From assembly GCA_948146395.1 (NCBI GenBank), contig OX411544.1, forward strand, positions 52,329,933-52,393,932: 64,000 nucleotides of DNA, read 5' to 3'. The notes beneath the pieces are model-generated. The model had not been told where the DNA came from and ran no database searches. It saw only the letters and a program-made list of their open reading frames with translations. Shown piece by piece: positions 12,101 through 23,256 of the stretch. Each line of letters starts with the position of its first letter. Within the stretch, counting starts at the first letter, position 1. The DNA comes from Fragum whitleyi (Eukaryota; Mollusca; Bivalvia; Cardiida; Cardiidae). Position numbers and translations under genes: made by a program.

Positions 12101-12845
12101 CTTCTTTTGGCTCATTTATTGACAGAAATAATTTCTTTTGTTTGCTTGGTTCAAAGACAATTTGTTTGTTTGAATGGGGGTTTACACTGCTTTCAACAAT
12201 GTTTCAGTTATATTGTGGTTGCTGGAGCACCTAATAATGACTTTCTGGTATTTCTCTCACCAATATTACATTGTACCAACAAAGCCTTTCCTAGCCTCCA
12301 GCTGCTGTCTCATATAGGTCTACTATTATCAACCCATTGGTGAGAGACAAATAGTCAAAAAGAATGAGTGCCGCCAATAGGATTCAAACTTATGACCTTG
12401 AGATTGAATGTACAACACACTATCAACTCAGTGCTTCAAAGACAAAGTATCATATTCAAACTTAGATAAACGCACACCAAAGAAGCTAATTCACTTTTTA
12501 CAATGAAATCCTTTATTTTAGTTGGTTTAAAAGACTCAATTTATAAGAAATTTAGATTTTTTTCTCTCTTACTTAAGGTAAATTTTGTCTAACTTAGAGA
12601 AAATAACCTCAAATGAAAGTAAAAAAGTAAAAAGTCTTTTGGAAAATGGGTTATTTAATAGAAATTAATTTCTTCATTTTCTACAACTTGGCTTTGTCTC
12701 CTAGAATCAAGGATTTTTTAATGCCATTACTTAAAATTGAATTTAATTCTATAACAAAAATGTCTAGTAAAGGGTTTACTTACATAATATCAATCTTCAG
12801 ATTGTACTTTATATCTTATCCAGTGAAAACCACAGGTATCGTCTA
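12101..12845. repeat. Segmental duplication copy 3, left part, with extra sequence
   Basis: The copy begins with the same SINE (about 12160-12445, minus strand, including the tRNA-like head with GGATTCAAAC). It then has about 280 bp (12370-12690) with no counterpart in copies 1 and 2 before rejoining at CTAGAATCAAGGATTTTTTAATG. Copies 1 and 2 may therefore derive from a deletion form. Confidence 0.75.
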
Positions 12846-14220
12846 GAAGTCATCTACCATCTATTTTCCACCAGCCATCTGACAGCCATTTCAAAAAAGG
12901 TATTCAACCAGTGTTCTATATCTTGGTAGTCTCAACAACCAGCAGTAGAGATGGGATATCTACCAGCTGTCTAAGTCTGTCTACCAGCCCACTAGGAAAG
13001 GTTTGTCTACCAGCATTCTAGATAAATGTCTACCAGTTTTTCAAGTAATGGATTCATATACCAGCCCACCAGGAATGGTATGTCTACCAGCTTTCTAGGT
13101 GATGTTCTACCAGCCCACCAGGAATGGTATGTCTACCAGCTTTCTAGATAAATGGTTTCTTCTACCAGCCCGCCAGGAATGGTATGTCTACCAGCTCTCT
13201 AGAAACATGTCTTCCAGCTTTTTATGCAAGGTTTTATCTAACAGTTTCCTAGGTAACGGTTCAATCAACCAGCCCTCTCGAAAAAGTATGTCTACCAGCT
13301 TTCTTGATAAATGTCTACCAGCTTTCTAGGTAATGGTTTCATCTACCAGCCTCTTAGGAAAGGTATGTCTACCAGCTTTCTAGAAAAAAATGTCTTCAAG
13401 CTTTAGGGTAAAGTTTTTCATCTACCAGCCCTCTAGGAAAAGTATCGCTACCAGGTTTCTTGATAAATGTCTTTCAGCTTTCTAGGTAATGGTTTCATCT
13501 ACCAGCCCTCTAGGAAAGGTATGTCTACCAGCTTTCTAGATACCTGTACATGTCTCCAAGTTATTCAAGAATAGTTTCATCTATCAGCCCTCCAGGAATG
13601 GTATGTCTACCAGCTTTCTAGATAAATGTCTTCCAGTTATACAAGAATAGTTTCATCTACCAGCCCACCAGGAATGGTATGTCTACCATCTTTTGAGATA
13701 AATGGTTTTCATCTTCCAGCCCACCAGGAATGGCATGTATACCAGCTTTCTAGAAAAATGTCTTCCAGCTATTTATGTTAGGTTTTATCTACCAGCTTCC
13801 TAGGTAATGGTTTCATCAACAGGCCCCCCTTGAAAAGTATTTCTACCAGCTTTCTTGATAAATGTCTTCCAGCTTTCTAGGTAATGGTTTCATCTACCAG
13901 ACCACTAGGAAAGGTATATCTACCAGCTTTCTAAATAAATGTCTTCCAGTTGTTCAAGTAATTGTTTCATCTACCAGCCCACCAGGAATGGTATGTCTAC
14001 CAGCTTTCTAGGGAATGGTTTCATCAACCATCTCTCAAGGAAAGGTACGTCTACCGGCTTTCTATAAAATGGTTTCATGTACCAGCCCGAGGAAAGGTAT
14101 GTCTACCAGCTTTCTAGAAAGATTTTTTTCAGCTTTCTAGATAAATGTTTCATCTACTACTCCACTAAAAAGGCATGTCTACCAGCTTTCTAGAAAATGT
14201 GTTCAGGCTATCTAGGTAAA
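12845..14220. repeat. CTACCAG satellite block 3
   Basis: Same subunits as blocks 1 and 2 but in a different order after about 13100. Copy 3 is therefore older, or has been rearranged by unequal exchange. The frame 13099-13329 is an artefact. Confidence 0.82.
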
Positions 14221-15690
14221 GGTTTCAGTAGTGTATCAAGAATCAACTCAATGAGTAGTGCATCAAGAATCAAATCAATTAGAAGTGTACAAACAATCAA
14301 ATCAAGGAGTAGTGTACCAAGAATCAAATTAAGGAGTTGTTTACCAACACTCAAATCAAGGAGAAGTGTATCAAGAATCAGATCAATGAGTAGTCTACCA
14401 ACACTCAAATCAAGGAGAAGTGTATCAAGAATCAACTCAAGGAGTAATGAACAAACAATCAAATCAAGGAGTAGTGAATCAAGGGAAAAGAGGAGATGTG
14501 AACTAGTTATCAAATCAAGGAGTAGTGTACCAACAATTTATTGAAGGAGTAGTGTACCAACAATTAATTGAAGGAGTAGTGTATTAAGAATCAAATCATG
14601 GAGAAGTGTATCAAGAATCAAATCAAGGAGTAGTGTACCAACAATCAATTCAGGGAGTAGTGTATCAAGTGAAAAAAGGAGATGTGATCTTGCTACCAAA
14701 TCAAGGAGTAGTGAACCAACAATCAAATCCAGGAGTAGTGTACCAACAATCAATTCAAGGAGTAGTGTATCACAAATCAAATCACTGAGTTGTGTACCAA
14801 CAATAAAAATCAAGAAGTAATGAACCAACAATCAAATCAAGGAGAAGTGTTTCAAGGGAAAAAAGGAGATGTGAACTAGATATCAAATCAAGAAGTAATG
14901 AACCAACAATCAATTGAAGGAGTAGTGTATCAAGAATCATATCAATGAGTAGTGTACCAACAATCAAATCAATGAGTAGTGTATCAAGAATCCAATCAAG
15001 GAGTAGTGTACCAACAAAGAATTCAAGGAGTAGTGTATCAAGTGAAAAAAGGAGATGTGAGCTTGCTACCAAATCAAGGGGAAGGGAACCAATAATCAAA
15101 TCAAGGAGTAGTGTACCAACAATGAATTCAAGAAGAAGTGTGCCAACTATCAAATCTAGTAGTGTAACAACAATTAAATCAGTGAATAGTGTACCAACAA
15201 TTAAATCAAAGACTAGTGTTCCAACAATCAAATCTAGAAGTATGTATTAACAATCAAATCAATGACTAGTGTATCAAGAATCAAATCAACGAAAAATGTA
15301 CAAACAATCAAATAAGGGAGAAGTGTTATAATTCAAACAAGAAGTGGTGTACCAATAATCAGATCAAGAAATAGTGTACCAACAATCAAATCAAGGAGTA
15401 GTGTACCAACGATCAGATCAAAGAGTTGTGTACCAACAATGAAATAAATGAGAAGTGTACCAACAATCAAATCAAAGAGTAGTGTACCAACAATCAAATC
15501 AAAGAGTAGTGTTCCAACAATCAGATCAAAGAGTAGTGTACCAACAATCAGATCAAAGAGTAGTGTAACAAGAATCAAATCAAGGAGTAGTGTATCAAGA
15601 ATTAAAAAAAAGGAGAAGTGTACAAACAATCAATTAAAGGAGAAGTGTAACAACAATATTATAAAGCAGTACTGCACCAACAATCAAGTC
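14221..15690. repeat. 27-bp satellite array
   Basis: The dominant unit is AATCAAATCAAGGAGTAGTG followed by TACCAAC, 27 bp, with ~50 copies. Interspersed AAAAGGAGATGTGA(A/G)CT variants form a higher-order pattern. A period divisible by 3 keeps frames open on both strands (14197-14544, 14208-14513 minus, 14782-15231 minus, 14945-15250, 15333-15629 minus). Their products are simple repeats, so none is called as a gene. Confidence 0.9.
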
Positions 15691-16015
15691 AAGTCAAGGT
15701 CTACCAATCCAAATGGGCTAAGCCTGGTAAGCTCAGTCAGTCAATCCCCAGGTCAATCCCAATCAATCCAACCCCAACACCAACCCCCACATCCTTACCA
15801 TCCCAATTCCATGCCAGCCCCAGCACCACTTGCATTGACCCTTGTCCAATCCCATCCCCATCCAATCCAAAACCCGACACCTCCCTATCCTCTGTCCCCA
15901 CCAACCCTTTCCTCTATCCCCACCAACCCTACCCCCTCCACCCTTCCACCCCCCCCCCCCAACCCCCTACCCCCCTCCTACCCCCACCCCCCCCTGCCCA
16001 CCCACCCACCCACAT
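15691..16015. repeat. C-rich low-complexity tract
   Basis: CCAATCC/CAACCCC-rich sequence ends in long C runs (about 15948-16010) with CCCACCCA repeats. The strand asymmetry is strong, with almost no G. The proline-rich frame across 15448-16017 is explained by composition. Confidence 0.8.
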
Positions 16016-16475
16016 AAATATAGGTACATACAATAGTTTAGAATTGAAAAAAAAAAAAGAGGAAAATGCTTACAATTATCACTTTTTAAGAATATTAACT
16101 ATCCAGTTATACCATACATTGAAAGGAAAACTTCATCTTTACTTATTGGCTTACTGATGTTGACATAAAACATTTAGTATGAAATTGGCACTAAGTACTG
16201 TTTATTTTGCCCAAAAATGTAACTAAGCTTTACTTATTAATTTTGTTATCAACTAAAACAATTTGTAGAAATATATGGTACCAATAAATTTCTGAAATTG
16301 TTTCGTCTTTTTTGTGAATTTTTAAAATATATTTACAAGAGATTAATTTTGTAAATTATTAACAAATATATGATATTGGTGCCAAAAGGATAGCCATTAA
16401 CACTTAATTACTTAAAATGTACGCTTATAAAAATGATTGTTTGGAAAAAGGCTAACATATAAATAGTACTTATCT
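16016..16475. other. AT-rich spacer
   Basis: No gene or recognisable element was found. Only an A-tract near 16047-16060 stands out. Confidence 0.5.
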
Positions 16476-16604
16476 TTTATAAAGTGTCGACGCCATCCAT
16501 CCCGGCTCCCGTCACTCCACCATATCTTCGCCATCTACCACGCTCATCCAGGCTACAAACTGAAACTATACAATGAGAGAAACTATCTGTACTCACCAAA
16601 GGTA
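16476..16604 (+). other. Possible TATA box, leader and first exon (weak)
   Basis: TATAAAG at about 16477 is followed by ~100 bp of unusually GC-rich sequence. Then an ATG at about 16591 opens a few codons that stop at a donor-like AAAG|GTAGGC near 16604. An alternative reading treats the GC-rich block as an internal exon, since one frame is open throughout. No homology is recognised and no downstream exon was found, so this is a note rather than a gene call. Confidence 0.15.
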
Positions 16605-16639
16605 GGCAATCCGGGTGGGGATAGTGTAATTTTTTTATC

Positions 16640-16995
16640 CATAATTAATGCCCTGGCAGGGCGGAGCCTAAGTAACGGGTCTTTGCACTTAAGGTTAAGG
16701 GCAATCAGCTTTTATCTAAAATAACCTACTTCTTAAGAGAGTCGACATTAATAACTCGAGACCTTAAATCGTAGATTGGTAACCAAATCCTCGTAACTTC
16801 AGCTACAAGGATTTGGTAACCAAACGATGAAATGTGTTCACTCTCTCAAAGCACGTGAATCCTTTCCTGGATACAGTTATTTGCACGCGTTAACGATGAT
16901 TACCGACTAAAATTTAAAAGAACCCAAAGTATTGAAAAGTAAACTCGCCAAATTACGTCACGCTTAAGCCCCGCCCTGTCAGTTCATTTATTACG
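16640..16995. mobile_element. Terminal-inverted-repeat element (MITE-like)
   Basis: The left arm GCCCTGGCAGGGCGGAGCC and the right arm GGGGC..CCGCCCTGTCAG are inverted copies flanked by AT-rich TTAAT/ATTTATTA. Inside, GGTAACCAAATCCT and AGGATTTGGTAACC form a strong hairpin around 16779-16822. No transposase is present. Confidence 0.6.
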
Positions 16996-16999
16996 CAGA

Positions 17000-17755
17000 A
17001 TACCAAAAATAAACCACAAAAAATATATAAACATTTTTATCACAAATATATAATATAGTTTTATGCACACAGCACATTTCACAATACTTGTGCAATGTTA
17101 ACAATGTAATATAAAATCACATATAAAAATAGACTGGTGCACGCGTTCCTCGTGTTACGAAACATTGTTTGCTAACTGATCAAATCGGGTGTTTGGTGCA
17201 AGACAATACTAAGTGTATGTACATTGTATATACAGTAAGTACAGTCTTGCACTGAGCCCTCGAAACGGTAGGATGCTTGTGTCTTCCTTCTTATTCAGCT
17301 AAAAGTCATAACTTCAGGCGCGTTCCGCGGGGACCGGGGACTCCCCGACACCCCCCCCCCCCCCCCTAAATCTTGGTGAAAAATTATTACTTGACTTTAT
17401 CTAAAGAACCATTATTGTCAGTTGGCAAACAAAATGACAGAACTGTAGTTACAATATTTTGCTTGTCAATTTAGAATTCTTTTTTTTTTAAATTAGAGAA
17501 TTACTTCTTATGTTGACCACCACCGCCCCCGAAACGAATGCCCGAGTCAGTGTATGAACTCATACCGTTTTCAAACGTTCGCAGCCTGTTTGCATACTGA
17601 ACGCAGAAAAAAATAATTACGATAACGAAATTGTGCCTATACTTTTCAACATGACCTCCGTTCTAGAAAACTAGCACAAGCGAGTTTCCCAACATTTCGT
17701 ACTCTTAGCTAGATAACGCAAAGAACAATTTCTTTGGCGTAGCTCTCACTTCTGA
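17000..17755. other. Intergenic spacer with C-tract
   Basis: No gene was recognised. A C-tract lies at about 17347-17366. Confidence 0.5.
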
Positions 17756-17759
17756 TTTG

Positions 17760-18055
17760 GCCGCCACCACAGCGCAGTTGGTTAGGCATAAGACTTCCAA
17801 TCTGGAAGCCGTGGGTTCGATCCCCGGTGGCGGCAAATATCCTTTCCGTCATTTGTCTCTCACCAATGGGTAGACAATCGTAAACCTATGTGAGATAGCA
17901 GTCGGAGGCTAGGAAAAGGTGTAATGGTAGTACAGGTGAAAGAAATACCAGGAATCCATTGTTAGGTGCTCCGGCCGCCGCGATATAACTGCGAAATTGT
18001 TGAAAGGGGCGTAAAACCCATTCAAACAAATAAACAAACAAACACTTTTGATTTG
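17760..18055 (+). mobile_element. tRNA-derived SINE with intact tRNA-like head
   Basis: The head (17760-17834) has a perfect 7-bp acceptor stem, GCCGCCA with TGGCGGC. It also has an A-box-like GCGCAGTTGGTTAGGC and a B box GGTTCGATCCC, which are internal RNA polymerase III promoter elements. The body carries CTCACCAATGGGTAGAC, CTATGTGAGATAGCAG, GGAGGCTAGGAAAAGG and ATTGTTAGGTGCTCC, and the tail is (AAAC)n. Copies on the minus strand lie near 5150, 5795, 7195, 9655, 12160 and 57995, with one on the plus strand at 40018. It is called a SINE rather than a tRNA gene because the body follows directly and the anticodon arm is irregular. Confidence 0.85.
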
Positions 18056-18065
18056 TTGACATGCT

Positions 18066-18174
18066 GACCTGCGTTCAGGATGACAAAAGGATGCAAACTG
18101 TTTGCGAATTATTCCCCGCCTTTTACGTACGTGCAAGGCGGGGTATAATTTGCAAACAGTTTGCAGGACGCAGC
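18066..18174. mobile_element. Palindromic element, CTGCGTTCAGGATGAC family
   Basis: The arms GCAAACTGTTTGCGAATTATT and CCCCGCCTT mirror AAGGCGGGG and TATAATTTGCAAACAGTTTGC around a TTACGTACGTGC centre. The outer word CTGCGTTCAGGATGAC is shared with 50559-50657, 51972-52097 and 57237-57340. Confidence 0.75.
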
Positions 18175-19535
18175 ACTGCTCTACTGCTGTAGCTTCGGAT
18201 ACAAAAGAAAAAAAAAGAGATGAAAATAAAACCCATTTTACCTGCCCATAAGTCTATTTTAAGCACTTACAATAGCACTAACCTAAACAAAATAGCCTTC
18301 AAATTTGGATTTTTTTTCGGTTACTATTCTATATTGTTAAATGACCGTGCCTCGTGCTTCAACAGTTTTCTTCTAAATCATCGTTACTCATGAGTACTAA
18401 GCTGTAGTTTCGAGGTTTTGAAAGAAAAATTGACGATTTATGTTGTTCGAATCCTTCTCTTATTTCGTCACAAGTTTGCCAAGGGATTTACCAATTTTTT
18501 CAGAAATCTTAGTTCGTACGGTCGGACATAATTTTACCGTAGAACATCGTAAAACAAAATCGAAATATGTTACAAGATAAAAAGAAAAAAAGTATCAATG
18601 ATAAACAATTATAGAATTACTTACTAGAAAGAAAAGTGTCAGTCCACGTCCCTTTGAAAGTGATTGCAAAATACTTGTGAAGTGGCTTTATATAGTCAGC
18701 TCACAATTAGTTCACATAATCTCCTCGTGCATCGCCTGAAGGGCGGGGTTCTCACATTATTCTTTATCCTACGATCCCTTAATCACCCTTTACTGTCAAT
18801 CAACAAAATCGATACTGTATTCAATTAAACGCAAATTTCATTTTTTTTTCGAAATAAAAGGTTGTAGCATGAACACGACTTCACTTGTTATGTTCAAAAA
18901 AAGGGAGAATAGAAAATACAAGCAATCAGCTTTTTATGACCCTTCTTCTCTGATATTCAGTATAAAATTACAAGTATGATGTTCATTTTCAAGCATTTAC
19001 CTGATATGTCGCAAGGATTTTACTTTGAAATGAATGTACAAAAATAGGGTAAAATCGCAAATTAATCTTAATGCAGCCTCATACACATAAATTTGTCATC
19101 TTTCCGATTTCATGCGTGTATCTAAGGGTAGGAACCGGAGGTACGGATCCCCTGGAATTTCGGCAAAGTTATCAACATCGGCTGGAGAAAAAATCCATAA
19201 GTATCGTTTGGTCAGTGTGCGAGCAAAATTTCGTTTGGTCATTGGGCTAGCATAATGTCGTAGTTTAAGATTTGTTCAAGCTGTAGTTATGACATTTCGC
19301 TTGCCCAATGGGAAATAACATAAGAAAATTCACTTTCAGATGGGCCTTGGATAAAATTTCATTTCAAGATTCGCGCATAAGGGCCTTTTAGAAAATTCTT
19401 GCGGCAAGCATACCCTTCGTATTCCATCCGGGTGATATTTGCACAAAATTATGGGTACCGACATCTGATGAAAGACGATCTGAACATGTTTTAAAAGAGA
19501 ACGGATCCATCATAGGTTAACCAGATTTGGTATGA
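18175..19535. other. Intergenic DNA, no gene seen
   Basis: No open frame with a recognisable domain, no tandem repeat and no clear inverted-repeat element were found. Short T and A runs are present. Confidence 0.5.
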
Positions 19536-19538
19536 ATG

Positions 19539-19787
19539 TGACCCGTCACGTGAAAAGGGGCCATCTGGGTAGTGTGTAAAGTGTCGACACTAGTCAGACT
19601 GCGCAGACTGATAAGGTTAGAAACTTTACGTATTTTACTGATTTTCTGAATCTAGCATAATCAATCTACCTTCCTGTGAAAGAAATTTTGAAATGCGACC
19701 TCTGGTTGGCCTGTACTAGAACCGATCTCTTAACCAAATGATTATTTTACGTAGTTCTCAGATGGTCCCTTTTCGCGTGACGGGTCA
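19539..19787. mobile_element. TIR element, TGACCCGTCACG family, copy 1
   Basis: The left end TGACCCGTCACGTGAAAAGG and the right end CCTTTTCGCGTGACGGGTCA are inverted repeats, extending inward through GGCCATCTG/CAGATGGTC. About 250 bp long, with no coding capacity. A second copy lies at 20170-20392 in the opposite internal orientation. The 60-residue minus frame here is incidental. Confidence 0.8.
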
Positions 19788-20169
19788 TAGATTGTGATAG
19801 AATTCCACATCCTGTATACAGAAAGTATGGAGTAACCAGGCTGTCGTCCAGGACGTTTCTAAATACGCTTACATTCTGAACGCAGGACAGATCAATGCCG
19901 TCTGACATTAATTGACAGTTGCCAGACACTGCATGTTATAGCTATGTCGAACTTCTGTGTTCAATTGTAATCTTCACGTAACGTGGATGGGTGACCATAT
20001 CATGGTTAATTCTAGTCACTATTCAAGCTGTAGTTACTTAATTTTGGTACAAACGACGATGAGTATGTTGCATGAAGAGTCATTTCTGAGTGGGATACCA
20101 CCTGAATTTAAAATTAGGTTGGCAAGGTAAGGACTAGTACTAAGTTGGTAAAACTTTTACTCATAAATG

Positions 20170-20392
20170 TGAACCGTAACGCCAAAAGGGACATTTGATT
20201 CTAGTACAGGTCATCCAGAGGTCGCACGTCAGAAATTCTTTCTCAGGAAGGTAGAGTGATTATTCTCGATTAAGAAAATAAATAAAGTGCGAAAAAGTTT
20301 CGATCCTAGTCAGTCTGCGCGGGCTGCGCAGTCTAACTAGGGTCGAAACTTTACGCACTGACCAGATGATCCAATTTCGCATGACGGGTCAC
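20170..20392. mobile_element. TIR element, TGACCCGTCACG family, copy 2
   Basis: The left end GTGAACCGTAACGCCAAAAGG and the right end CCAATTTCGCATGACGGGTCAC are diverged inverted repeats. The interior shares CTAGTACAGGTCATCCAGAGG and CTTCC/GGAAGGTAGA words with copy 1 in reverse orientation. An internal hairpin surrounds GTCTGCGCGGGCTGCGCAG. Confidence 0.75.
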
Positions 20393-20929
20393 AAACACAT
20401 TAAGTAATTTCAAATTAGCGATGTGGTTTTTAATTTTCCTATTTTATCATTCAGAATAAAAAGCGACAAATTAAGTAACGGAAGGGCGGGTGAACCATTC
20501 CATATTCTCTTTTCAGAAAAAGGCAGAAAATAAAAAAAAATATTGACATTGAGGGGTAAGGCATATTAAGAGGCCGGAATAAAAAGTTAGGGTTGAGGGA
20601 TTACATATAATTATCGCTTTTGAAAAATTCTCACAACTCTTGGTGAAAACCACTCAGCTGTTATAAGTATGGTGTTTCAAACGGATCAAGATAGTCTAAA
20701 TATAAAGGGTACGCGTTGCATCGTAACTGCAGCCGGTAACGATATCAACACCCCTATGATAGACAAATAAAAAAGTGATTACTGGTGATAAAATTTATTA
20801 CTAAAGAACACACAGGTTCGACATAAACCGATCATGCGATAGGGTACCATCTTGAATCGGAGAGTATCGATCCTGATTAGATTGTGCGAAAAGCACCGAT
20901 TGAGAAAGTCAAATCTTTTCACTTTTTAT

Positions 20930-21790
20930 ACACCGCCAAAGGTGGACGTATATTAGCATCATCTTCTCCGTGCGTCCTTACGTCGGAACATCCGTCTGTT
21001 CGTACATACGTCAGTACGTCCCAATTTTGTGGACGCAACCCCTTCTTCATTTATTGGATTGAATTGGATGAAACTTAATCAAAATGTTTCGTTGCGCATG
21101 CTATCGCGGTTTGGTGAATTCTTTACGTTAGATTTCTTGTGAACGCAACTCCTCCTTCATTCATGGACCAATTTTGTTGTAACTTTCACAAAATGTTCCT
21201 AGTCACCCTACCTTGCGCGTATTATCACGGTTTGGTAACATTCAGCCGCGCCATGGAAAAAGGAGTCTTCATATCAAATTTCTTGTGAAGCAACTTCTAC
21301 AATTATGGACCAATTCGGATTAAATAATTTAAAATGTTTCTCGTACTTTTCCTTGTGAATGTCGGAGTTAAGTGAAATTCTTCTGTATCAGAGAAAAAGG
21401 GACATTTAAGTCATTTTTTGTATGTCACGTTGCACATCGGGATTAGGTCATATTCTCCTGTGTCACAGAAAAAAGGACCAAAGTATAACATTTTTCCTTT
21501 AACTATGGATGCATTTCCATGAAACTTCACCATACTATTCATTATCATATGGTCATGTGCACATTGTCATCATATGGCTATATGTATATCGTCCCGAATT
21601 AGTCAACTGTTCTATGTCATTGAAAAAGTTGCCTTATAGTAATTTTTACTAACAACTTCTACATTTTTGATGAAAGGATACAATGAAATGGTTGATACTT
21701 TCAAAAAATGTTCCATCTTGTGAACAAGAGCATATTTCAGTATTTCATTTATATGATGCAGCATCACAGTAAATGGGGCTTTCGTTTTTA
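20930..21790. mobile_element. (GTCC)n-type dispersed repeat, diverged
   Basis: This begins CACCGCCAAAGGTGG, followed by CGTCC/TCGTAC-rich sequence. It then has several spaced repeats of the type CTCCTTCATTCATGGACCAATTT..GAAACTT. The head-plus-repeat layout resembles 29969-31625, 40445-41240, 58797-59405 and 62880-63535. No protein is encoded. Confidence 0.5.
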
Positions 21791-22042
21791 CCCTTGTCAT
21801 GCTGAATTAATTTTGGCTAAAAATTGCATCAAAATCAAAGGGCAGAAAGCAGTGAAAGTTCCAACTGTAGGTCGATTCTAGGTCAATTCTTATTTGAAAA
21901 CTTAGATCTATTGACAATTCTGGTTTGAAAGTGAGAAAAAGGTGGTGTAGACTTTCATTAGACTGCACATATGTGCAGGCTGATGTTTGTCTATAGCTTC
22001 TGCCAAAGCAGGAATATTCCGGGATCAGCATGACAAGGGTTA
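21788..22042. mobile_element. TTAA-type MITE, CCCTTGTCATGCTG family, copy 1
   Basis: The inverted ends are ACCCTTGTCATGCTG and CAGCATGACAAGGGT. The interior contains CTGCACATATGTGCAG and CAAAGCAGGAATATTCC. It is the reverse-orientation relative of 38135-38381, whose TTAA flanks are intact. Confidence 0.8.
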
Positions 22043-22399
22043 CTTAGGATCCTTTTGGCGGCGTATCTTTTATCAACGACATTCTTGTTGCATATTTATT
22101 TTCGTATAGATAACAAAGATGTTTTATATCGGTTGCGATGAAAGTCGTTTGCGGGCAATTTGAAAAAATATCGGATTTGCAACTACATGTAATTGGTTTA
22201 AATATACATGTACATGTATTTTACTGTGATTACCAAAACTTGGAATGGTCCAATCAAATTAAATTACTGCCTCCTAATTTAAAGCGTTACCTGGCAGGTT
22301 GAATATTCATTTTATAACGAGTTATATTTGAAACCTCGTAGCCACAGCTGTTCAAGCTGTCACGGGTTGTGAGACTTCGGCGATTTGCCATTTGCTATA

Positions 22400-22556
22400 T
22401 AGAGAATAACATGTTAGTGTCTAAAAATAACTGTTATCTGGTCGAGATTGGGAGAATTTATCAGGACGAGGCTCTGCCGAGTCATGATAATTTCTCGCAG
22501 CCGAGACCAGATATGAAACGTTGATATTCTAAGACACTAACATGTTATTCTATTTA
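22400..22556. repeat. Long palindromic element, ~157 bp
   Basis: The arms AGAATAACATGTTAGTGTCT and AGACACTAACATGTTATTCT lead into inner arms ATCTGGTCGAGA..AATTTATCA and TGATAATTTCTCG..GAGACCAGAT. The centre is CGAGGCTCTGCCGAG, which resembles the centre of the palindrome at 26906-27003. Confidence 0.8.
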
Positions 22557-22903
22557 TCATGCAATCATTTTCAGCGCTTAATTATAATAAACCCTTAAAA
22601 ATCAAATAATCCAGGTGAAAGTGTTTGCAAATTGTTTCTAAAAAAAGTCTGAATGATATCATGTTATGTTATCAGGCAGGTTTTATCCGGGTAATACAGG
22701 CTTCATTGCATGATAAATATATGTAGTCCATACTGTACATCAATGTACTTGGATGAAATAAAGATATGTTCTGTTCTGTTCTGGTAATTGTTACTTTCCA
22801 TGAAAGTATAATTTTTGCCGGTTTAGCCCTGATCATCGTAATTGCAGCCTACGTAGGTCAGCGTTTGGCTGCGAGCCTTCAGAGTTAGATCAAAGACATA
22901 TTT

Positions 22904-23120
22904 GAGCCTGTGCGTAACATTTCCAACAATTATACATGTGCGCAAAGCAAAGCTTTTGGCAAGCCTGGCCAGAGTGTTCACTATGCACTATATAGATAGA
23001 GTACGGTCTTCATCGCTCCTCAAGCAGTCAGTATTTATTCTTAATGCATTGTGTCGTTATATACTCAAAGTTTTGTCATCGCGCGCATGTGAAATTGTTG
23101 GAAATGTCATGCAGAGGCTT
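22904..23120. mobile_element. TIR element, GAGCCTGTGCGT family, copy 1
   Basis: The left end GAGCCTGTGCGTAACATTTCC and the right end GAAATGTCATGCAGAGGCT are inverted, both followed inward by AACAATT/AATTGTTGG. The short frames 22902-23141 and 23044-23256 overlap it and are not genes. Confidence 0.7.
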
Positions 23121-23256
23121 ATTTGTAAGTACAACCTGTAAATATTACAGTAGGCCTATTGAAAGTTACTCCATGTATGATATGCCAAGCATATGCGTAT
23201 CTAGGACTTTGAAATTTATACGCACAATCTATCGCCAGTATCGGAGAGAAGCGTAG

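Noticed and set aside
14208..15629. Several minus-strand Leu/Val-rich frames resembling membrane proteins
   Set aside because: They are the complement of the 27-bp satellite. The hydrophobicity comes from reverse-reading the repeat.
15448..16017. Ser/Lys- then Pro-rich open frame
   Set aside because: It spans the 27-bp satellite and the C-rich tract, so composition and repeat period explain the openness.
17760..17834. Stand-alone tRNA gene
   Set aside because: It is followed directly by a SINE body found in many other places. The anticodon arm does not form a normal 5-bp stem with 7-nt loop.
17909..18136. 75-residue minus-strand frame
   Set aside because: It lies inside the SINE and the adjoining palindrome, and similar frames recur with other SINE copies.
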